From: JAJTFW01 sp046330075
GTDB taxonomy: Bacteria > Bacteroidota > Bacteroidia > AKYH767-A > OLB10
Direction of reading: 5' to 3'
Assembly (NCBI GenBank): GCA_046330075.1
Contig: JAXLTL010000008.1
Coordinates: 62,001 to 126,000 of the forward strand
DNA length: 64,000 bases
Positions 26,950 through 33,444 of the stretch are shown piece after piece. Position 1 is the first letter of the stretch. The number at the start of each line of letters is the position of its first letter. The notes under the pieces were generated by a model. The model was not told the origin of the DNA. It made no database searches and saw only the letters and a program-made list of their open reading frames with translations. The translations under genes and the position numbers were made by a program.

Positions 26950-27015
26950 TGTAAGTACCCCCAAAATCCGGACAATCTAAAAGTAGAGAAAAAACTCTAA
27001 CTTTAAATTGTCAAT

Positions 27016-27309
27016 ATGAAAAAAAGTCGGTTTACAGAATCCCAAATCATCTCCATGCTCAAGGAGCATGAGAGTGGAAAGAAAGTCTCAGACATTGCCC
27101 GTGAAAACGGGATTAGCACAGCAACATTCTTCAATTGGAAGAGTAAGTACGGCGGGCTTGAAGTAAACGAGTTAAAGCGTTTACGTGAGCTTGAGGAAGA
27201 AAATAGCCGTCTGAAGAAGATGTATGCAGATGTCAGCTTAGACAATCAGATCTTAAAAGATGTCATAACAAAAAAAGGCTGGGGCCCTGCGAGCAAAAGG
27301 AACTCGTAA
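27016..27309 (+). CDS. IS3-family OrfA (helix-turn-helix DNA-binding protein)
   Basis: 97 residues. The N-terminus (KKSRFTESQIISMLKEHE) and the HTH (KVSDIARENGISTATFFNWK) are the usual IS3 OrfA features, followed by a leucine-rich coiled coil (LRELEEENSRLKKMYADVSL) used for multimerisation. An A7 run at 27270-27276 lies near its end. Confidence 0.95.
   Translation: MKKSRFTESQIISMLKEHESGKKVSDIARENGISTATFFNWKSKYGGLEVNELKRLRELEEENSRLKKMYADVSLDNQILKDVITKKGWGPASKRNS
27270..27276 (+). promoter_or_regulatory. A7 slippery site for -1 frameshifting between orfA and orfB
   Basis: Read as ACA AAA AAA GGC in the orfA frame. A -1 slip gives AGG CTG GGG CCC and runs into the orfB frame without a stop, producing an OrfAB transposase as in other IS3 elements. 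Confidence 0.75.
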
Positions 27310-27314
27310 AGACA

Positions 27315-28154
27315 GTGGTGGCGGAATACAAAAAGACCGTTCACAGGGCCTGTAAAGCATTGGGAATACCTCGAAGTGTTTACTACTATGCGTCAAAAAG
27401 AGATGACCAGCCGGTTATAACTGCCCTTCAGGAGCATGTAGACAAGCACCCAACACATGGCTTCCCTAAGACCTTTGCATACTTACGAAGAGCCGGTAAG
27501 CCATGGAACCCCAAACGAGTTCATCGAGTCTATAAACTATTAAAACTAAACCTAAGACGAAAAGGAAAGCGTCGCTTGCCCGCTCGAATCAAACAACCAC
27601 TGGAACAAGCTAATCTGCCAAATGAGATCTGGTCTATAGATTTTATGCAAGACACATTATTGAACGGAAGAAAGTTCAGAACATTTAATGCGATAGATGA
27701 CTTTAACCGAGAAGTACTGGCAATAGAAATTGATACTTCACTTCCCGCTGCAAGAGTCATAAGAACATTGACACAAGTGGTTGAGCTTCGAGGCAAGCCA
27801 AACAAAATAAGAATGGACAATGGCCCCGAGTTCATTAGCAGCAAATTTGAACTTTGGTGTAAAGAGAATGGAATTGAATTGCAATATACTCAACCTGGCA
27901 AACCCATGCAAAACGGAAGGGTTGAGCGATTTAATGGTACCTACCGAAGGGATATACTCGATGCTTATCTCTTCGAGGATCTATGGCAAGTAAAAGTGCT
28001 TACTGAAGAGTATATAGAAGAATACAATAACCAAAGACCTCACCAAGCGCTCAATAACATGACTCCACGAGAATACCTGTTGAAATGTGGACAGCTTGCC
28101 GGCCCGCAAACTACCCTCAACCTGACCACAGTTCAACAGGTCAACAACAAGTAA
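27315..28154 (+). CDS. IS3-family OrfB (DDE transposase catalytic part)
   Basis: 279 residues if started at GTG 27315, but the frame is open upstream into the A7 slippery site, so the working protein is probably OrfAB. The DDE catalytic triad is intact: WSIDFMQD (D), IRMDNGPEF (D) and QNGRVERFNG (E). The rve integrase core ends in HQALNNMTPREYL. Confidence 0.95.
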   Translation: MVAEYKKTVHRACKALGIPRSVYYYASKRDDQPVITALQEHVDKHPTHGFPKTFAYLRRAGKPWNPKRVHRVYKLLKLNLRRKGKRRLPARIKQPLEQANLPNEIWSIDFMQDTLLNGRKFRTFNAIDDFNREVLAIEIDTSLPAARVIRTLTQVVELRGKPNKIRMDNGPEFISSKFELWCKENGIELQYTQPGKPMQNGRVERFNGTYRRDILDAYLFEDLWQVKVLTEEYIEEYNNQRPHQALNNMTPREYLLKCGQLAGPQTTLNLTTVQQVNNK

Positions 28155-28187
28155 AAATGAAAAACTCTATTTTTAAACTGTTCGAAA

Positions 28188-28796
28188 ATGGGGGTACTTA
28201 CAGTGAAATCTGCTTATAGAAAGATTGTTGCCCGGATAATTTTATTATTGGGCATGCTAAATTCAAATGTGGCATGCATTGGATCATGTTTTGACTCATT
28301 GCCGGTGATGCAGTATGCAAGTGACAGCAGGTACTCGGTTTTTACTGGTAAGGTTGTTTCTGTTGGTAGATCCAATGATGTATTTGACTTTGATGGAAGA
28401 GGATTGGATGTTGTTAATATTCAGGTTTTGACAATTTGGAGTCAACTGGATACTTCGGTACACTTGGTAACTTTCTATAATGAACCTCCGCATGCGGAGA
28501 AGGTAACTTTTATTAAAGATTCTGTTTATTTGATTTTTGCCTTGAAAAGTACGCATGGCAATATACCTTTGTACAGCACCAGTAAGTGTGACCGGACGAA
28601 ACTCCTGACAGCGGCTGAATACGAAATCTCGGAACTGAGAAAGTACATTCGTCCCCGAATGACAAATATAGATGTCATACCGGATGCGAAGTTAAAACCG
28701 GAAGCAGATCGTCAATGGATGTGGATTTTTATAGTGATTATTGCCGGCACCGCAATATTGTTGTTACTCATAAAATTGATGAAGCGGAAGAGCTAG
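28188..28796 (+). CDS. TIMP/NTR-like membrane-anchored protein with IS-supplied start
   Basis: 202 residues read from an ATG inside the right end of the IS: MGVLT comes from the IS and VKSAYRK onward from the host gene. A signal peptide follows (ARIILLLGMLNSNVA), then a tissue-inhibitor-of-metalloproteinase-like domain with cysteines (ACIGSCF), YSVFTGKVVSV, a strand around VVNIQVLTIW, and SKCDRTKLLTAAEYEISEL. A C-terminal helix (WIFIVIIAGTAILLLLI) anchors it. Bacterial TIMP-like domains are poorly characterised. Whether it is still expressed depends on transcription across the IS. Confidence 0.7.
   Translation: MGVLTVKSAYRKIVARIILLLGMLNSNVACIGSCFDSLPVMQYASDSRYSVFTGKVVSVGRSNDVFDFDGRGLDVVNIQVLTIWSQLDTSVHLVTFYNEPPHAEKVTFIKDSVYLIFALKSTHGNIPLYSTSKCDRTKLLTAAEYEISELRKYIRPRMTNIDVIPDAKLKPEADRQWMWIFIVIIAGTAILLLLIKLMKRKS
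28203..28206. repeat. Right target-site duplication GTGA
   Basis: Second copy of the 4-bp duplication, matching 26946-26949. Confidence 0.85.
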
Positions 28797-28965
28797 TTGA
28801 GAACATGATTGTGCAGAAATTTTCATATTCTTCATGCCGGAACAGGCCTGACATTCAATATTTATTGCAGATATTGAATTTAAATTACTAGCTTAGGACT
28901 CTTATAGAATAAGGATTGTGTTTGATAACTATTGCTGGTTGTTCACATCCTACAGTCTGTAAAGC

Positions 28966-29385
28966 ATGGAATCATACGAAAGCATCTACCTGTATCGCCG
29001 CATCGTGAAAGCAAAACTTTTCATTGATGAGCACTATGCTGATAGGCTGAACCTTGAGGAGATCTCGGGGCAATCCTGTTTTTCGAAATTCCATTTTATC
29101 CGGCTGTTTAAATCGATCTACGGTAAAACCCCCAATCAATATCTGATCAAAGTAAGGATTGATCGTGCGCAATTGCTGTTGGCCGGAGGCCATTCAGTGC
29201 AGGATGTCACGATGGCGGTAGGATTCGAAAGCACGACATCCTTCGCCGGTTTGTTTAAGAAATATGTAGGACATAGTCCTTCTGCATTTCAGCAGAAACA
29301 GGAGATGAAGAAAGTTCATCTCCTGCAAAATCCACTGGCCTTTGTTCCTAATTGCTTCGCAGAAACGCATGGCTGGGTAAAATAG
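28966..29385 (+). CDS. Small AraC-family transcriptional regulator
   Basis: 139 residues, essentially only the AraC DNA-binding domain. First HTH: NLEEISGQSCFSKFHFIRLF. Second HTH: VQDVTMAVGFESTTSFAGLF, with GHSPSAFQ at the end. No sensing domain is present. It lies 59 bp upstream of the VOC gene on the same strand and may control it. Such short AraC proteins next to VOC or DinB-like genes are frequent in Bacteroidota. Confidence 0.9.
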   Translation: MESYESIYLYRRIVKAKLFIDEHYADRLNLEEISGQSCFSKFHFIRLFKSIYGKTPNQYLIKVRIDRAQLLLAGGHSVQDVTMAVGFESTTSFAGLFKKYVGHSPSAFQQKQEMKKVHLLQNPLAFVPNCFAETHGWVK

Positions 29386-29419
29386 CAATTTTCGAGAGGT
29401 GTATGAAGGACTTTTCTTT

Positions 29420-29427
29420 CATCTTTG
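29420..29427 (+). promoter_or_regulatory. -7-like element upstream of the VOC gene
   Basis: CATCTTTG differs from TAnnTTTG at the first base and lies 17 bp before the ATG. No clear -33 element. Confidence 0.3.
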
Positions 29428-29444
29428 CATAAACACCACTGCAT

Positions 29445-29855
29445 ATGATTTCAAAAATCACGCATACTTGCATTTATGTCCTCAATCAGGACAGTGCCTT
29501 TGATTTCTACGTCAATAAACTTGGCTTTAAGGTGCATACTGATGCGCCGATGGGTCCCGGTGCACGCTGGCTTACCGTAACGCCGCCGGATCAGCCGGAA
29601 CTGGAAATAACACTATTCCTTGTTGCTGAAGGGCCGATGTTTGACAAAGAAACAGCGGAAACAATGACGAAATTAATCCGGAAAGGCACGTTCGGCGCAG
29701 CTGTATTTACCTGTAAAGACCTGCTGGCCACCTATGAAGAACTGAAAGCGAAAGGGGTTGTATTCAAGAAGCCGCCTACAAAGGAATTCTATGGTTACGA
29801 AGCCCTCTTTCTGGATGATTCAGGGAATTGGTTTTCTTTAGCTCAAATTGCCTGA
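29445..29855 (+). CDS. VOC-family (glyoxalase/bleomycin-resistance-like) protein
   Basis: 136 residues. The N-terminal ITHTCIYVLNQDSAFDFYVNKLGFKV is the typical first beta-alpha-beta module, with a possible metal-binding His, and FLDDSGNWFSLAQ closes the second module. Family members include glyoxalases, dioxygenases and resistance proteins; no substrate can be assigned. The DUF1569-like gene follows after 10 bp. Confidence 0.9.
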   Translation: MISKITHTCIYVLNQDSAFDFYVNKLGFKVHTDAPMGPGARWLTVTPPDQPELEITLFLVAEGPMFDKETAETMTKLIRKGTFGAAVFTCKDLLATYEELKAKGVVFKKPPTKEFYGYEALFLDDSGNWFSLAQIA

Positions 29856-29865
29856 TTCAGTTATT

Positions 29866-30312
29866 ATGAAATCCATTTTCGATAGTACTGCCAGAGACGA
29901 AATCCTGAGGCGCATCAGGAACCTGAATGAAAAAAACAGCGCGGTATGGGGCAAGATGTCGCTGTATCAGATGATGAAGCACTGTACCCTTTGGGATGAA
30001 TGGATACAGCGAAGCGGAGGCAGCCGGCAACTTTTTATTGGGAAGATATTGGGCAAGTTGATGCTGAAGAAAGTGATGAAGGACGAAGCTCCTTTGCGTA
30101 AAAATTCACCTACCTTACCGGCATTCGTAACCACCGGTGAATACGGGGATTTTACGTCACAGCAGGAAGCCTGGATAGCTTCCATCCGGCAATACGAAAA
30201 CTATGAAGCACCAGAATTTATACATGCATTTTTTGGTAAAATGACAAAGGAACAGATTGGAGTATTGGTGTATAAGCACGCCGACCATCATTTGCGACAA
30301 TTTGGAGGTTAA
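29866..30312 (+). CDS. DUF1569-like (DinB-fold) protein
   Basis: 148 residues from the ATG at 29866. ILRRIRNLNEKNSAVWGKMSLYQMMKHC and the final HADHHLRQFGG match DUF1569, a DinB-like four-helix bundle with histidines that may bind metal. The role is unknown. It probably forms a small operon with the VOC gene. Confidence 0.78.
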   Translation: MKSIFDSTARDEILRRIRNLNEKNSAVWGKMSLYQMMKHCTLWDEWIQRSGGSRQLFIGKILGKLMLKKVMKDEAPLRKNSPTLPAFVTTGEYGDFTSQQEAWIASIRQYENYEAPEFIHAFFGKMTKEQIGVLVYKHADHHLRQFGG

Positions 30313-30381
30313 TTGCGAATATGTATTGTAATTTTTCCCGGATCAATCGGCTGTCTGCCTGTTTCTATCAGGAGAACCTGT

Positions 30382-30389
30382 TACCTTCG
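30382..30389 (+). promoter_or_regulatory. -7-like element just before the DUF1801-like gene
   Basis: TACCTTCG, one mismatch to TAnnTTTG, ends 5 bp before the ATG at 30395. If used, the mRNA would have almost no leader. Confidence 0.35.
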
Positions 30390-30394
30390 CAGTT

Positions 30395-30817
30395 ATGAAC
30401 GTTAAGGAACAGATCACAGGCTATATCGCCTCGCTGCCGGAAGCTAAACAAAGTGAACTGGAAGCACTACGGAAGCTGGTGCTAAAGATTTCTCCGAAAA
30501 GTAAAGTTTGGTTTTTGGACGGAAAGAACGAAGAGGGAAAAGTAGTGACGAATCCGAATATTGGCTTTGGGTCATACTCGATAAAATATGCGGATGGTTC
30601 AACAAAGGAGTTTTATCAGGTAGGACTCAGCGCCAACACTACCGGAATTTCTGTGTACATCATGGGCCATGCCGATAAAGGTTATTTAGCTACTACGTAT
30701 GGAAAAACGATCGGTAAAGCTACTGTAACCGGTTATTGTATCAAGTTTAAAAAGCTGACTGATATTGACCTGAAGGTACTGGAAATGGCGATCCGGGATA
30801 GGTTGGAGAATCAATAG
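30395..30817 (+). CDS. DUF1801-like protein
   Basis: 140 residues. VKEQITGYIASLPEAKQSELEALRKLVLKI, then WFLDGKNEEGKVV and FGSYSIKYADGSTKEFYQVGLS fit the DUF1801 (YdhG-like) fold. No catalytic residues are known for the family. Single gene, with its own putative promoter. Confidence 0.75.
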   Translation: MNVKEQITGYIASLPEAKQSELEALRKLVLKISPKSKVWFLDGKNEEGKVVTNPNIGFGSYSIKYADGSTKEFYQVGLSANTTGISVYIMGHADKGYLATTYGKTIGKATVTGYCIKFKKLTDIDLKVLEMAIRDRLENQ

Positions 30818-30883
30818 GTGTGATTTTTATATGTTTCCATTCTGAAACGTTCCTGGTTTGCCAGAGCTTTTCCCTGCAATTTT

Positions 30884-30891
30884 TACCTTTG
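30884..30891 (+). promoter_or_regulatory. Exact TAnnTTTG element before the beta-mannosidase gene
   Basis: TACCTTTG ends 5 bp before the ATG at 30897, with TTTG at 30857-30860 (23-bp spacing, slightly longer than the usual 19-21). This is the best promoter match seen in the window. Confidence 0.5.
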
Positions 30892-30896
30892 GCCGT

Positions 30897-33365
30897 ATGA
30901 AATACTCCGCGCTCCGGCTATTCATCCTGGTGTTTATCTTCCCGTTGGCAGTCTCTGCCGGTATTGTTCCGCTGGATAACTGGAAGTTCCGTGAGTCGGG
31001 TTCAAGACGCTGGATGGTTGCCACTGTTCCGGGTACAGTACATACAGATTTGCTGCGCCTGAAAAAGATTCCGGACCCATTTGCAGAGAACAATGAGCAG
31101 AAGGTCCAGTGGGTGGGCACAAAGAACTGGGAATACCAGACCGTGTTCTCCTATCCGCAGGAAATCAGAACAGCGTCCACTGTCCAACTGGTTTTCGGGG
31201 GCCTGGATACCTATGCAGATGTGTTTCTGAATGATTCGCTGGTGTTGTCGGCTGAAAATATGTTTGTCCGCTACACGATCAATGTAGCAGGATTGCTGAA
31301 GACGGAGAATACCATCCGTATTGTTTTTTATGCGCCGGAAGCAAAAGCAAAGGCAGAAGCTGCGAAGCTGAAATATACATTACCGGAAGGGTTGCGGTCC
31401 TTTACGCGAAAAGCTCAGTATCATTATGGATGGGACTGGGGTCCGAAAATATTAACCTGTGGCATCTGGCAACCTGTATATCTGCAATATAACAGTGATG
31501 TACAGCCGCTATCCGTAAAAGTTTCAGAAACCGCAACAGGGTTACAGGCTTCCTGCAAAGTGTTTGCTGCACGTACTTCTAAAACAGCGCTGCATCTGAA
31601 ATCTGAATCCGGAAAAGTTGACCTTTTACATGAATGCACCCTGCAAGCCGGAGAACAAGTGGTAAAGATTCCGTTTACGCAGCCTGTTATCCGCAATTGG
31701 AATCCACTGCACCGCGGCGATCAGGTACTATATGATTACAGCATTTCTGTTGCGGGAGATACCACTGCTGTTCGGTGTTCCACCGGATTTCGTTCTGCTG
31801 AACTCATCCGGGAACGTGACAGTATCGGTGAAAGTTTCGGTTTCCGTATCAACGGCAAGGACATTTTCGCCCGTGGTGCAAATCTGATTCCTCCGCATGT
31901 GTTTCTTCCTTCACTTACGCCTGCTGATTATGACACCTTGTTACGTAGAGCGGCTGAAGCGAATTGTAATATGTTGCGCGTTTGGGGAGGAGGAGTCTAC
32001 CTGCCGGATGTGTTCTATTCGCTTTGTGATAAATATGGAATAATGATCTGGCAGGATTTTATGTTCGCCTGCAGTATGGTTCCTGGCGATGAAAAGTTTG
32101 TCCGCAGTGTGGAAACAGAAGCGCGCCAGCAGCTGGAACGGTTATCTTCGCATCCCTGTATTGTACTTTGGTGCGGCAATAACGAGAGTGATGAAGGTTG
32201 GCATAACTGGGGCTGGCAACAACAATTTCATTATTCTCCGCATGATTCGGCTATCATCTGGCAGGATTATCAAAAGATATTTCAGCAACTCCTTCCCGCT
32301 CTCGTGGACTCTTTCGGGCAAGAAACCGCCTACGTTTCTTCTTCACCGATGTATGGCTGGGGACGGAAAGAAAGCATGGCCACGGGAGACAGCCATTATT
32401 GGGGTGTATGGTGGGGCATGGAGCCTTTTGAGAAATATAAAGAGAAAGTGCCGCGTTTTATGTCGGAATACGGGTTTCAGTCGCTGCCGGAAACCGGCGT
32501 ATGGAAGAATACAGTAAGCAAAACGACGCTAACGTCAACGGCTTTCCGAAATCATCAGAAACATCCCAGAGGGTTTGAGATTATCAATAAGGCACTGGAA
32601 ACATATTACCGGGTTCCTGCTGACTTTGGCGACTATACCTATCTCAGTCAGTTGCAGCAGAGCTATGGTATGAAAATGGCCATTGATGCTCATCGCAGCA
32701 GTTATCCGTACTGTCGGGGGACTTTATTCTGGCAGTTAAATGATTGCTGGCCGGTTGTTTCATGGAGTGCGATGGATCACCGTAATCACCGGAAGTTGTT
32801 TTATTATCAGGCCAGACAGCTGTTTGATACCGTATACTGCAGCACCCGCGAAACCGGAAAGGGCCTGATCACGGCCTTGCAGTATGATGGTACACGACCC
32901 GTTAAAGTTAACCTGCGCACGTATTTTCTATTCACAAACAAACCGTCTCAGCCTATGCTGATCAATGAGAAAGATATATTGTTGAAACCGGATACAGTTA
33001 TTCCGGAGGCGATGTTTTATCCTGCATCCCAGCTCACTTTTCTTTATCCGAAGGAAACCATCATTGTGACGGAAGCCTTTGAACCTTCAGGCGGAACTGT
33101 CCTCAGTAGAAATTACCTGCTCCGTTGCAAACCTAACGAACTAAAACTCGATACGGCAAATTTCAACTTCTCAGAATTCACTCCCGGTGTTCTCGTTATT
33201 ACCAGTGATGTTTTTGCCTATGGAGTATATCTCTACGATGAAAATGGGGAAATACAGTTTGACGATAACGGGTTCAATCTGGTACCCGGCGAACCGAAGC
33301 AGGTGCGATTTTGGGGTGGAAAAGCAGACATGATACATATTAAATGCCTGAATAACGTGTACTAA
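30897..33365 (+). CDS. GH2 beta-mannosidase, secreted
   Basis: About 822 residues from the ATG at 30897; a start at 30858 would put non-signal residues first. A signal peptide (LFILVFIFPLAVSAG) is followed by the GH2 sugar-binding domain (GTVHTDLLRL, VFGGLDTYADVFLND), an immunoglobulin-like domain, and the TIM barrel with LRVWGGGVY, the acid/base Glu near 430 (WCGNNESDEGW) and the nucleophile Glu near 523 (MSEYGFQS). It removes the beta-1,4-mannose at the core of N-glycans or from mannan. The GH92 and aspartylglucosaminidase genes downstream favour N-glycans. Confidence 0.93.
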   Translation: MKYSALRLFILVFIFPLAVSAGIVPLDNWKFRESGSRRWMVATVPGTVHTDLLRLKKIPDPFAENNEQKVQWVGTKNWEYQTVFSYPQEIRTASTVQLVFGGLDTYADVFLNDSLVLSAENMFVRYTINVAGLLKTENTIRIVFYAPEAKAKAEAAKLKYTLPEGLRSFTRKAQYHYGWDWGPKILTCGIWQPVYLQYNSDVQPLSVKVSETATGLQASCKVFAARTSKTALHLKSESGKVDLLHECTLQAGEQVVKIPFTQPVIRNWNPLHRGDQVLYDYSISVAGDTTAVRCSTGFRSAELIRERDSIGESFGFRINGKDIFARGANLIPPHVFLPSLTPADYDTLLRRAAEANCNMLRVWGGGVYLPDVFYSLCDKYGIMIWQDFMFACSMVPGDEKFVRSVETEARQQLERLSSHPCIVLWCGNNESDEGWHNWGWQQQFHYSPHDSAIIWQDYQKIFQQLLPALVDSFGQETAYVSSSPMYGWGRKESMATGDSHYWGVWWGMEPFEKYKEKVPRFMSEYGFQSLPETGVWKNTVSKTTLTSTAFRNHQKHPRGFEIINKALETYYRVPADFGDYTYLSQLQQSYGMKMAIDAHRSSYPYCRGTLFWQLNDCWPVVSWSAMDHRNHRKLFYYQARQLFDTVYCSTRETGKGLITALQYDGTRPVKVNLRTYFLFTNKPSQPMLINEKDILLKPDTVIPEAMFYPASQLTFLYPKETIIVTEAFEPSGGTVLSRNYLLRCKPNELKLDTANFNFSEFTPGVLVITSDVFAYGVYLYDENGEIQFDDNGFNLVPGEPKQVRFWGGKADMIHIKCLNNVY

Positions 33366-33444
33366 AACATGAATTTCAGTTTCTGAGTCCCGGATGATGC
33401 CGGCCGGTAGTGGAAGTTTTTCCCTTCTTTACTATTTTTATCGG

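Larger units (their letters stand above)
26950..28202 (+). mobile_element. Complete IS3-family insertion sequence, 1253 bp
   Basis: Ends are TGTAAGTACCCCC and GGGGGTACTTACA, beginning with TG and ending with CA. The terminal inverted repeats extend about 38 bp with mismatches (left continues AAAATCCGGACAATCTAAAAG; right, reversed, ATTTTCGAACAGTTTAAAAA). It carries orfA and orfB joined by a -1 slippery site, and is flanked by a perfect 4-bp duplication. All parts are intact, so a recent and possibly still mobile copy is likely. Confidence 0.95.

Noticed and set aside
25463..28796. Whole AT-rich block as an integrated island
   Set aside because: No integrase, tRNA or flanking att repeats were found; only the IS3 element itself has clear ends.
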